A stretch of DNA of 64,000 nt from Acanthaster planci (taxonomy: Eukaryota; Echinodermata; Asteroidea; Valvatida; Acanthasteridae), in NCBI RefSeq assembly GCF_001949145.1, contig NW_019091369.1:2737826-2801825 (forward strand), read 5' to 3'. The notes below the pieces were generated by a model. It did no database searches. It was not told where the DNA came from and saw nothing but the letters and a program-made list of their open reading frames with translations. The position numbers and the translations under genes are program-made. Shown piece after piece: positions 26,501 to 34,909 of this stretch; the first letter of the stretch is position 1, and every line of letters begins with the position of its first letter.

Positions 26501-29293
26501 ACAAGTGCACATATGCTGAGGTCTGCATTTTACAGTCGTTGAGTCAAAGGCAGCATGCAGAAATTTGTTCAGAAAAATTCAAATTCAGCTTTCTGTCACA
26601 GTGAGATTAATCTTGTTCTATTCTATGACAAAAAGGTTTTTTGTATGCTTATTAATCACAGTAATGGGGGTTACCCTTCACCTGTATCGACTTTAAATAA
26701 TTTGTGACAGTGGTTGATATGTTGAGATTTTATATCAACTTTAAATAACTTATTAATTTTTAATGATATAGAATGCAAGAAATGAAAATGTGCTGAAGAT
26801 ATCTGTCCCTTTTCTCACTGTTTATTAGGCACCAGCTTGTTTCCTTGTTTCGTTTGCACAGTTTCTCAGCTGGTATTTTGTGTTATAAGTTTTTATTTTT
26901 ATCATTTAAAGTATTTTATTTCCCATGAGAGGAAAGTGACTCCTATGTTTGTTGAAAAATTGCCACTCGTTTCTGTTGAAAATGCACCATTATATGAGGA
27001 GGCAACATTTTTTCCATGAATGTGTCTCGTTCTGAAAGCAGTCTGCAGGATATTTATAGGTTTTGCTTCTACTCACAAATGTTTATGATCCCCTTTTGTT
27101 CTTTCTGTTTCCAATCTATTGTTCTGATTACTGCCGCTTGTATATGCAGACCTTGTTCACTTTCAGTTAGCAGACTTTTATCAGTCCCACAGGCTTTTTT
27201 ATACTTTGCCACCGTGCTTAGATACGCAAATCGGCTTGAAAGTCTTTTTTTATTTCATGTTTTTTCTCCAGATTAACACAGGTTTGTAAACAAGTACATG
27301 CAATTGTCCTCTTCCCCTAGGTTGCTGATTTAGCAATGGATGACCTTGTCATGTACAACACCGCCCTCTGGCTGAACAGCCAGGATGACCTGGGAAAGGT
27401 CAAGCGAGGCAAGGAGCCAGAGGTCGTTATATTTGGTGAGGTTACAACCAATCTAACCTTTCTCTAACGCTTTGTTGTGCAAGCTTATGCAGAAGTTTGC
27501 GCTCCTTATTTCATCATGCCGCCTTGCAGAAATGGTCACTTCGCAAAATTTGACCCCCTCAATCTTGTAATTCCTATGGGTTTCGTGTCCTCCCTGTTTA
27601 GTTTTCCGGCCAGCTGTGGTGATCATCTGCAAGGAGAGGACCAAGAAGCAGCGCAAGGCGTCCGTGAAGGGCAACAGCCAACTGACTGAGGACATCATCC
27701 GCTTCAAGTGGATGATCCCGGTGTCCAGCATGCAGGTCAAGGATGCCAGTGTCAGCGGTAGGTCCGAGGACAATCCACTGAGGACTGAAAATTAGAGTAG
27801 TAAATGAGAATGACAAATTATCTGATGGCTGTGCCGGTCTTGATAGAATAACTTACTTGGAAATCACAGGCACTGTTATTTTGTGGTTTAGAGCAAGTGA
27901 TTGTTGTAAATTGTCTTGCTCAGGGACATAAGCTTGAGAATCCTTTTCCTATACTGAAATCATTATTCAGCCAAAATAAGTTTAAAATCAGTCGAAGAAC
28001 CCTGAGCATTACAGTAATACACAGAAAAACGGTCAGAATTTTCAGAAGCTGGAAGTTATTTTTTGTTGATGTAATCTGAGGTTTGCCCAGACAACATCAG
28101 TCAATATCAGTGTTATGATTCTCTTTGTAGATTCTGACTACTTAAGCCTGTGGGAATTAGCACACACCAAGAGTGAGGGAAAGTCCGAGAAGTTCTTCCA
28201 GTTTTCCTGCAGGTACAAATTGCAAGGAACCGAGGGTGTCCTTAGTCTAAGTTTTCAAAGTGTTCCTACAGTCCTTCATTCATTTTCAACTCTTGAAAAT
28301 GCCACCACCTCATGTTAACAAATTTGATTAATTCAGTGTTGATTTTTGTAAAAATCCATTCAAGAGATCTTTGATGCATTTCAAGTGTGGTTTTGTTTTG
28401 TTTTTTGTTTTTTTTGGTTATGCAGCACATCGGAGTTGAAGTCTCTCTTTGTCAAGACCATTAAGCAGATAATCCGTGACCACAAATACAACAAAAACAC
28501 CACCACCAGTGGGAAGTTCACCCTGGGCCGTCCTAAGACCTACACCCCCTACAGTGGCAAGCGTTTGGAGGGGCTATCACAGCCCAGACGGACCCTGCGC
28601 AAGTCTCTCCAGCGCGGCGAGTCCAGCCAGGCCGAGGGCTCGCAATGCAGCGAGGAACGGTCCAGTGGAAGTGGCTCAATGAAGGGGGACCGGTCAGAAG
28701 GGGACCAGTTTGACTCACTGGAGACGGACTCCAACAGCACGGGGCAGGGTAGCATGGGGATCAAGAGGCGCACCAGCCTGGACTCAGGGATGCACTCCAA
28801 TGACTCCAGCTCCCTCACGGGCAGCAACCGCGACAGCGACCCGCTCAACACCAACGTCAACAACAATGTCCAGCGGATGACCCAGGAGGACGACTCGGTC
28901 TTTGGCTCGCCAAGCTGCCCCCTGACCCCCATGAGCGAGGGAGGGGATTGGGCAGCAGTGAGCAAGCCCTCCCCGGTTCCCCTCTCCCAGAAGGAGATAC
29001 AGGAACGCCTTGCCATGATGGATCTGTCGGTCACCGATGACAGTATGCCAAGAAGCTCCGAATCCGACATCGCAAGTGCCAATCGGACTCTGAGCATGAG
29101 CGGGGGTGCCGTACCTGTGTCCAACCGAAGCCGGCGGCAGAGGCTGAGCCAAAGGAGCTCACTGTACGACAACATGAAGTGCGACTCAGTCGAAGAGGAA
29201 GAGGAAGAAATCAAAGACACAACAGACGCAAACTCCAATGTCGTTCCTGGAATTCCGGGCTCTTATGCCAATGAGCAAAGCATGACATTGTAG
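7334..29293 (+). CDS. TIAM1: TIAM1/TIAM2-like Rac guanine-nucleotide exchange factor (5' partial, 24 exons)
   Basis: DH-PH exchange factor that by family knowledge loads GTP on Rac at membranes and cell junctions. Exons read: 7334-8521, 11515-11692, 11958-12044, 12387-12484, 13563-13611, 13923-14017, 14989-15069, 15400-15657, 15833-15903, 16113-16212, 16862-17026, 17266-17370, 17579-17657, 17833-17934, 18410-18667, 21878-22227, 22460-22570, 22698-22820, 23232-23438, 24243-24443, 27321-27435, 27602-27757, 28131-28212, 28426-29293. All junctions are GT-AG, phases match throughout, and the total is 5127 nt (1708 aa plus TAG). Domain order in window numbering: disordered region 1-421, PHn about 422-540, coiled coil and Ex to 678, RBD about 755-845, PDZ about 835-935, DH 1088-1300, PHc 1303-1440, tail to 1708. 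This is the TIAM architecture; a single invertebrate gene would be co-orthologous to TIAM1 and TIAM2. The start codon and any myristoylation signal are outside the window. Confidence 0.95.
10096..10130. repeat. short hairpin (17-bp arms)
   Basis: The arms gtgacttatctcatatg and catatgagacaagtcac are inverted copies with one mismatch and almost no loop. The loop is too small for a microRNA precursor, so it is listed only as a palindrome. Confidence 0.7.
10774..10821. repeat. short hairpin (about 21-bp arms)
   Basis: The left arm starts ggagaaaagtact and the right arm ends agtacttttctcc; the inner parts (cggccaagt and acttgtca) pair imperfectly. It is probably a remnant of a palindromic element or a chance foldback. 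Confidence 0.65.
11515..14017 (+). CDS. TIAM1: TIAM-like exons 2-6: PHn domain and start of coiled coil
   Basis: Exons 11515-11692, 11958-12044, 12387-12484, 13563-13611 and 13923-14017 together encode the N-terminal PH domain. Landmarks shared with vertebrate TIAM include [10 protein letters not shown] at the first strand, [38 protein letters not shown], and the C-terminal helix [14 protein letters not shown] with its conserved Trp. The PHn of TIAM works with the coiled coil and Ex region as one unit that binds phosphoinositides and scaffold proteins (family knowledge). Junction codons such as YW-V and HIL-V are split and restore correctly, which supports the exon limits. Residues after [10 protein letters not shown] begin the coiled coil ([13 protein letters not shown]). 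Confidence 0.93.
14989..16212 (+). CDS. TIAM1: TIAM-like exons 7-10: coiled coil, Ex region and variable linker
   Basis: Exons 14989-15069, 15400-15657, 15833-15903 and 16113-16212. Exon 7 (27 codons) continues the heptad-rich helix with MKKMAELQL. Exon 8 gives the Ex block, recognisable by [29 protein letters not shown] and [15 protein letters not shown]. Exons 9 and 10 encode a linker (GTLKRASRG..., then Pro-, Asp- and Lys-rich sequence) with no clear homologue. The exon 8 acceptor at 15398-15399 has a poor pyrimidine tract and the frame stays open upstream to 15370, so a slightly longer exon is possible, although the conserved alignment starts right at the chosen site. Confidence 0.88.
16485..16557. 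repeat. imperfect inverted repeat in TIAM-like intron
   Basis: Arms of about 17-18 bp beginning agagct at 16485 and ending agctct at 16557 contain ctaggtct and agacctag and enclose two acgcgt hexamers. It resembles a decayed foldback element; no target duplication is obvious. Confidence 0.45.
16862..17657 (+). CDS. TIAM1: TIAM-like exons 11-13: Ras-binding domain and start of PDZ
   Basis: Exons 16862-17026, 17266-17370 and 17579-17657. The ubiquitin-like Ras-binding domain is read from [24 protein letters not shown] (compare the vertebrate VVRPGDTARDTL), YYVKF and the downstream [16 protein letters not shown] (compare IYELLYKEIEICPKV). In mammals this domain links active Ras to Rac activation (family knowledge). 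The stretch after it, ending NENMDFG, enters the first PDZ strand. Phases are 0, 0 and 1. The domain boundary is approximate because the alignment is by memory of the family. Confidence 0.85.
17674..17705 (+). repeat. tRNA-like B-box fragment (probable SINE remnant)
   Basis: The sequence tctggggttcgaatcccggt matches a pol III B box (GGTTCGAATCC) and T arm. No A box is visible just upstream, so this is a truncated copy. It lies in a 175-bp intron between two TIAM-like exons; a similar tctggggttc block recurs in the SINE at 18010. Confidence 0.4.
17833..18667 (+). CDS. TIAM1: TIAM-like exons 14-15: PDZ domain and start of linker
   Basis: Exons 17833-17934 and 18410-18667. The PDZ carboxylate-binding loop is read across the exon 13/14 junction as FGFKV. 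It is followed by [30 protein letters not shown] (split by the intron at HQ/D), the usual PDZ order of strand, GGLA helix region and GDELL strand, then VTLTVRSS as the last strand. In vertebrate TIAM1 this domain binds syndecan and other C termini (family knowledge). The remainder of exon 15 ([25 protein letters not shown]) is linker. The 475-bp intron between the two exons contains a tRNA-derived repeat. Confidence 0.87.
18010..18290 (+). mobile_element. tRNA-derived SINE-like repeat
   Basis: A pol III A box (tggccaagtgg, 18017-18027) and a B-box-like sequence (ggttcagatcc, 18061-18071) lie 44 nt apart, the normal tRNA spacing. An unrelated body follows to roughly 18290. It sits inside a TIAM-like intron in the sense orientation. 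The 3' limit and target-site duplications are not clear, so the end coordinate is an estimate. Confidence 0.6.
18668..21877 (+). other. TIAM-like intron, about 3.2 kb
   Basis: Runs from a gtaagt donor to a C-rich acceptor (ccccccccag). Apart from the palindromic element at 18862-19105 I see only AT-rich unique sequence with no coding signal. Confidence 0.8.
18862..19105. mobile_element. MITE-like element with about 42-bp terminal inverted repeats
   Basis: The left end begins gggccgttttccattactc and the right end is its inverted partner, ending gtactggaaaatggccc. Both arms also share caacttcg-ctccgtctcaggcttc with few mismatches. The length is 244 bp with no coding capacity, typical of a non-autonomous DNA transposon. 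No clear target-site duplication is seen. Confidence 0.7.
21878..22227 (+). CDS. TIAM1: TIAM-like exon 16: charged linker before DH
   Basis: A 350-nt exon (phase 1 to 0) encodes a low-complexity linker between PDZ and DH. It is acidic at first (YEESEGSD), then rich in Glu, Arg and Gln with a likely helical stretch ([19 protein letters not shown]). It ends with [13 protein letters not shown], equivalent to the vertebrate DADKLRK just before the DH domain. It also contains [12 protein letters not shown], which resembles the vertebrate TEQVAAFCRSLHEM and is the most conserved point of the linker. Confidence 0.87.
22460..24443 (+). CDS. TIAM1: TIAM-like exons 17-20: DH (RhoGEF) catalytic domain
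   Basis: Exons 22460-22570, 22698-22820, 23232-23438 and 24243-24443, all phase 0, encode the whole Dbl-homology domain (about 214 codons). CR1 is read in [19 protein letters not shown]. The middle helices follow: [12 protein letters not shown], and [20 protein letters not shown] with [10 protein letters not shown] after it. CR3 is the diagnostic [17 protein letters not shown]. The final helix ends [23 protein letters not shown]. This domain opens the nucleotide pocket of Rac. No key helix is missing, so catalytic activity is expected (inference). Confidence 0.96.
24444..27320 (+). other. TIAM-like intron between DH and PHc, about 2.9 kb
   Basis: Bounded by gaggtaact and ttcccctag, phase 0. 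It contains a strong pyrimidine tract followed by a 15-nt stretch with consensus splice sites at 25586-25600 (listed separately). The rest is AT-rich with no recognised coding or mobile sequence. Confidence 0.8.
25586..25600 (+). CDS. TIAM1: candidate in-frame 15-nt microexon (LVGTK)
   Basis: A long T/C-rich tract ends in ctctcag, then come 15 nt coding LVGTK in phase 0, then a gtacag donor. Inclusion would insert five residues at the DH-PHc hinge (KKE-LVGTK-VAD) without changing frame. It is not needed for the conserved protein, so it would be an alternative cassette. Only splice-signal quality and phase support it. Confidence 0.25.
27321..28212 (+). CDS. TIAM1: TIAM-like exons 21-23: C-terminal PH domain (PHc)
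   Basis: Exons 27321-27435, 27602-27757 and 28131-28212. [19 protein letters not shown] corresponds to the vertebrate VADLSMGDLLLHTTVIWLN. Then come [16 protein letters not shown], a Lys-rich loop, [15 protein letters not shown] (compare FRHMIPTEALQV) and EKFFQFSCS. In DH-PH proteins the PHc supports DH activity and membrane contact. The domain finishes in exon 24 with [18 protein letters not shown]. The absence of the usual C-terminal-helix Trp also holds for vertebrate TIAM PHc, so it is not a defect. Confidence 0.93.
28426..29293 (+). CDS. TIAM1: TIAM-like exon 24: end of PHc and Ser-rich C-terminal tail
   Basis: The final coding exon (868 nt including TAG at 29291-29293) completes the PHc helix and then encodes about 265 residues of disordered Ser-, Arg- and Asp-rich tail. 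Notable motifs are YTPYSGKRL (compare vertebrate YVPFGGKRL), the DSGMHS hexapeptide (nt 28781-28798) that fits the beta-TrCP degron, a second SLYDN box (Tyr at nt 29165-29167) followed by a Glu run, and a C terminus ending SMTL. The tail is much more Ser-rich than I recall for vertebrate TIAM1. A 229-codon antisense frame over this exon is a composition shadow. Confidence 0.93.
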
Positions 29294-30060
29294 ATGTAAG
29301 AAGTCACAGCCAACAGACGTCCTTCCATCGCTGTAAGGTGCTTCTCGGCAAGATTTCCAGTGTCGCAAGGATTTGTTTGGACAACCAAATAGTTTGTGCC
29401 GGTCTCACAAAGACAAGTCTGGTGTCAGTTTGATGTGATTCTTTGTCTGAAATCGCTGAAGATGTGAAATTAATTTCTTTCACCTCGGAAGCAGATTTGT
29501 CATTCTTGAGACAAAAGGGTTGCTGCAGGATGCTTCTTTTTACGTTAACCTCCAGAGTTGACCTCACCTTTTGAAATCAAGTGGAGACCACATTGGCAAT
29601 CCTGTATAGTTTATCTCTTGTACATTTTGCAACAGGTGTAAATTATAAAGATAGGAAAACTCTCGCTTTTATCATCTCAAGATAAAGGAATGGATTCTTA
29701 TTGCTTTAAATACACAAGGTCAGTATTTCTCAAACATGTGTAAAGATTGTACGTTTGAGTTTTTTGGGGGAAAGGTTGGCAGCGTTCAATTTTACTGTGC
29801 TAAAGAAAGAACAATGACAGTAAAGCGGCAACAAATATAAATAGTGTATGTACGGAAAACTGCAGCATTTACATTGCATTGCAAAGGGGAAAAACTAATT
29901 TGAAACTGGACTGTGCCTTGTGTAAACTGCTGGGATTTTTTTGCAGACGGGGAAAAAAATGGAAAGTTTATAAAGAATATCAGTATTTTGTGACTTTAAG
30001 TAATCATCCTGTACGAATGTATAGGGATTGCAATAAATGCAATGTAAAGGAAATTTTTAT
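29294..30060 (+). other. TIAM-like 3' UTR (minimum extent)
   Basis: Non-coding sequence after the TAG. The first canonical AATAAA is at 30032-30037, giving a 3' UTR of at least 0.76 kb. Further AATAAA hexamers at 30806, 31530, 31610 and 32518 could give longer isoforms up to about 3.2 kb. Confidence 0.5.
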
Positions 30061-33000
30061 ATCACATTAATTGCCTTACAACTATACTCGGGAAATTGAA
30101 AGTTTTTTCTCAGTTGAACAACGACATTTTTTAAAGATAAGCTGCAGCATACAGTCACTTTGATTTGAAATTACACAGAGAGCTGATAATATGGTATCAC
30201 TTGTAAAGGTTTTTGTATTTAGTGAGAATGTCAGATACAGTGATCAAATTTTTGATCAAAGTGTCATTCAGTATCAACAGAAAAACTGATTTGATACATC
30301 CAGAACACGATTTCTGGTCTTTAATTACTGAAACATACTGTGGACAAACTCGTCACAGACAGGAAGCATCACTGTACAGATAATTTACGATAAAAAAAAT
30401 CATGTTTCTGCTCCTTTTTTCCGGAAGTAATACTACTCTTGATTTTTTTGTGCTATTCCTATAGGTCCACAGGGTACCTTCACACAGAGGTGTGGGGGAT
30501 GTTATTAGGGACTTTACCAAGCGTCTTGCTGCTACTTGATTTGTGCATCTGATTTGCTGTAACATTTTATACTCATAGCTATAAGAATTGTCCGTGTGAT
30601 TACAAATCTCTTACCATTTCGTCAAAGAAAAAGGACCCACATTTTTCACACATAAAATGTCATATGAAAAAAAGTCAAGAGAATTTCTTCAGACACTTGA
30701 CACATATCTTTGCCAGGTATTTTTTGACACATTTTTGATCCACCCCTTTTGGAAACTCCAGTTTCACTGGAATTTGGGATAAAATTGGTGTTGCATTGGT
30801 TGTGCAATAAACATCGAAGAAATTTCCAGACCCTCTATAGCTTATATGCAGTAACGTGTTACTTCTTTTGTTAACAAAAAGTACGTCAGTAGGAAATAAC
30901 GTTGGTGTTTGATGTGCATTTCTGTTTGTTGTTGTTTTTTTTTTTTTCTTTTTTTTTACATGAGCTTTTATATTGAAACTGTGCTAATAGAACCCTACTC
31001 TTTCATACTTGTTTGCTTTTTTCCTTTCAATGTACCTTTTTTTTTTACAATATTGTGTCATGTAAATTATGATGTAATTATATATCTTCTGTTGTTTTAT
31101 TTATGAATCATTATTTTGAATATGTATTAATTTCTTTAGTTCAGAACTCTTCCCTTCCGACACTGCATTGTTCTGTAGAAATGTCTCCCCGTCTTCATTT
31201 TACTTCAAACATTTTTTAAATGGCTACCCTTGAAGAGTGTTTTGAAGTCAAACGAGAAAATTGCAAGCTTTTCTCAAAGCGTTGTGGCGGTCATAATATG
31301 AGAAAAATAAGAAGAAAAAGCACCCTAGGACTTCCAGGATCAACCAAAGTTGCCTTAGAAAACAAGATGCTGACGTTGAGATATATGCAGCTTTTTATCA
31401 CTGCTATTTTGCCATGAATTTAAGCGCAGTTGAACCATGTTTTTAATTGAAGGAAAGCAATATAATCTCGATTACCTTTTCCTTAAAAGTATAGCATGGG
31501 CTCTTCTCAAAGGACTCAAGAAAAGTAAAAATAAACCCCAATCTTTTTTTCTGAAAATAGCTTAATTTGATCATGTGCAGGCAAAGAAAAGAAACTGTAA
31601 TGTGAGTTAAATAAACATTGGTGTGGAAACAGATTTTAAAGAAATTTTTAAAAATCCATTATTGAAAGCTTAAATTTCCTTATCTCAAGAGTGTAACTTT
31701 TTATTCGAACAAACTTTCACCTAAATGTGTCATACCTTGGAAATGTCCGGGACAAATATTCTACAGAAATTCCCGTTCTTGTGAATGCACAATGACCTCA
31801 AATATTGAGGGGGAAATAAAGCGGCCAAGAACGGTTACCACTCTACAGTCACCGAGTCCAATGAATGGATACCTACCGCAATAAACAAAGGCATGCAGAG
31901 GGTGGATCTTTCGGCCCAAAAGTTGTCCCTAATTTAAACCATTCCCTTATTTCATGAAACTGCAATGATTTTATCCACTATGTAATTTTATAATTGATAA
32001 TATAAATATGGCCAAAATATTGTCTTTCAGGCAGATGTAAAATACGCAGTGCCTCCAACCTTTGTGTTGCAATTAGTAAATTTGAAAAACAGTTGTAAAA
32101 TCATTGTCTTATGTGTCTTCCCTTCGGTTTCAGTCGTTTTTCTGCGTTATAATTTATTTATTGTTGTATGGATATGGTGTCTGTCAAGCTTGACATTTAG
32201 ATTTTGCTTGAAACAGGATTAGCACCAGCGCCATAAAGATGGCCTTGGAACTGGTCGTGTATGCTGTCACATGAGTTGGATGACGGAATGGCTCCTCCCC
32301 GGCCCCATCCTAACGGGAAGAAGTACTCGATTGGGGGGTTTTGCCGGCTGATATTTTCTGAAGTTTTTGAAGGAAGTTATTTGGGGTAACTGTGAGTGTT
32401 TTAACGCATCACACATGGTGGATTCAAATTTGCATGATTGGTTTTCAAGTTTCTGTAGGAAAGTCACATTTTCTCTCAATTTACAATTTGAAATTTCCAA
32501 AAAAATACGGTCAGCGCAATAAAGAGAGTGTTACCTTTGATTTTGATATACTGTTCTATGATCCATGAAAAATATTTTTTCTACTCCCTCCAACACATCA
32601 GTTTTCAAAGACTTGTTACAAATTTGGCTAAGACTAGCCAACAAAATGTTGACTACTACTCGGGACACCTAAGTTCATAAGGAGCAAATACGCTATTTCA
32701 TCAGAGGGGGTGATCATGAAATCTCGCAAAATACACTTTTGTACAAATACCATAATAAAAATGATTTTAAAAAATCTTGTAAACAACGGGGCTATTTATT
32801 CCCAAAATAACCTCAGAAGAAAGCGCTCATTAAGGGCAATGACTGCGCATATTTAGAGCACACGGCGTTATGCCAGCAACTGCGCAAGCATTAAATTGAT
32901 ATTGTTATGAGATCATACATGTACCAATCAACACCAATGAACACCAACAAATCATGAATATTCAATTGCGGCGGCGATCATAGGGTACAGGGTTTCGTGG

Positions 33001-34000
33001 CTGTGAAACAGATGGCTCGTGGCAAGCGCTCGCTATGGACATATCGGGCATGCCAGAAAGTGGCAATCTCAGTGCAAGATGTTATAGCCCAGGCAGCTCA
33101 AACTCCTACGCCCTTCCTATGTGCCTGCCACATGCGCATGCGTTCTTCGGCTAGATGCACGCGTGCGTTTGGCAAGTCAAGCACCCTATTGGAAAAAGAG
33201 GCATGAAACGCGCGTACCACCTGTTCACGAGCGTAGGACCCATCGACATGGCTTCTCGTTCTGCTCACCGACTTTAATAGGCAATAAAACTTCTTCACGT
33301 GACGTAAGATGACTGCCAAAGGAGGAAGCGTACAATGTCCCTGGAGGCTAGTGCATTTTTCAGTCCGTGTATTTCTATTGACAGTTTTATGTACGCCAGA
33401 ATGTTGAGACCATTGATATCCATTATAATGGAGCTCAATGGTTGAGACATGAGAGACTTCGAAGGCAAGCACGTTTCCTCGCACATCTGTGACTGAGCGC
33501 TGACCATCAAAAATTTACACAACAGAAAATCCTCAAATACCCAACCCAACCATCAACATTATCGGCCCATGCCTCATACTCAACCATCCTTTTAATGCTC
33601 AAAACCTACATGTAGGTACAGTTATTCTTTATCATATCTGATATACAGAAGATAAGAAAAAAATTGCAATGTCACAAACTGCAATTATAGATAACTTTAA
33701 CCCATGTAATTTGGGCAGTCCCTGGGCCGGGACATGAGGAAAGTTTGCTGAACTTTGGAGATGGGAATCACAAGACCTAAAATTAAAAGGGTTTCGCAGG
33801 GTTTCGCCTCTTTCCCGGGATTTCATTACAATCTTCATTTATAAATAGTCAGACACATTCAGATGGAGTGGGATCGCACCTTTTGAGAACAGAGTTGATA
33901 TACTTGAAAATAGTCTGGAACCTTTTTCCCGGAAGCGAAATTGGACAAAATGCTTGGTTGATGTGGGGGACCGTGCAGGTGCTACAGCATGGGGAATGCA
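30061..34000. other. extended 3' UTR or intergenic DNA between TIAM-like gene and GDAP2
   Basis: AT-rich with T homopolymers to about 32.8 kb, then somewhat richer in CpG and GC (about 32.8-33.4 kb) as GDAP2 is approached. No frame has recognisable homology. The boundary between long 3' UTR and intergenic DNA cannot be set from sequence. Confidence 0.5.
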
Positions 34001-34049
34001 TATTGTGAATCTACGCGGAAGTTTTCTTGTTTTGAGTTTCGAAGTGGGA

Positions 34050-34143
34050 GCAATTTTGTCGTCTCGTGATTGTGAAGTCATATACTGTAGCCACTTTTCT
34101 GATTATCTTGTTTTCTGGAACTGCCTATTGTCATTCTAGGCAG
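34050..34143 (+). other. candidate GDAP2 non-coding first exon (5' limit unknown)
   Basis: A consensus donor ctaggcag|gtaaga sits at 34143/34144, and a matching acceptor tgatttcag is at 34749-34750, 94 nt before the GDAP2 start codon. Together they suggest a 5' UTR intron of about 0.6 kb. The transcription start is not visible; no TATA box was found, so the 5' coordinate is nominal. Confidence 0.4.
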
Positions 34144-34825
34144 GTAAGAAGGGTTCAATGTTGACAGACTGTAATGTGCTTTTGCTATGTCCGTCATTTG
34201 GTCATGCATGTCATGGCAGTGGCGGGATGACTTGGGATGTTTTCGAATTTCATATGATTTAAGGAAAGTGATTAGGACATTAGTTGATATCTTGCATTTG
34301 TTTGTTTTTTTTTCAAATTAAAGAAAAGTCTAATTCCCTCAAAAACCAGTCCCTGGTGGATACCGGTCTCATATTCCTAGGCTAGGATTTGAGCAACGAG
34401 TGTTAAGTCATGTAAGTCTCTGCAGTGGTTTATTAACAGTCAGAAAGCAATAACATAGTCTAAAAAAAAGTCAAAGTTAGCAAGGCAAATATTGAAGCAT
34501 TTACTTAGAAAAGACTTGGAATTTTTCAGGCCAGTCTCATGTGTTTGTGAACAGGGAGTCAAGTGATGTCCATGTATGGAACTCTTTCTTTAAACTTCAA
34601 GTAGAGGGATTGGGGAATGATGCATATCACATGTACAGCATAGTACGACTGTAATATGGGCCACTTAACAGGGAACAACTGTTGATTTGGGCAGAGTTCA
34701 CTCCAACACGTAGCTTGCTAACCATTCAATTAATTTCTGTATGATTTCAGGTTCAATCAGCGAGCAATTTTCCTCTGAGCAACCGGCAAGAATCGTGGGG
34801 GGCAAAAGATTTGTTTCGTGAACAT

Positions 34826-34909
34826 ATGAGCTCATCTTGGCATCATGGAGCAACTCGGCCAGAAGCTGGATTTTGTGTCCATCTCATCCTTACCGACGTG
34901 GGACAATGA
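34826..34909 (+). CDS. upstream ORF overlapping the GDAP2 start (27 codons)
   Basis: An ATG at 34826, in weak context (C at -3), begins a 27-codon frame that overlaps the GDAP2 start and ends at TGA 34907-34909. The GDAP2 ATG itself has a strong context (A at -3, G at +4). If the 34751 acceptor is used, ribosomes meet this uATG first, so leaky scanning would be required. No protein homology is seen; any role would be translational control. Confidence 0.4.
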   Translation: MSSSWHHGATRPEAGFCVHLILTDVGQ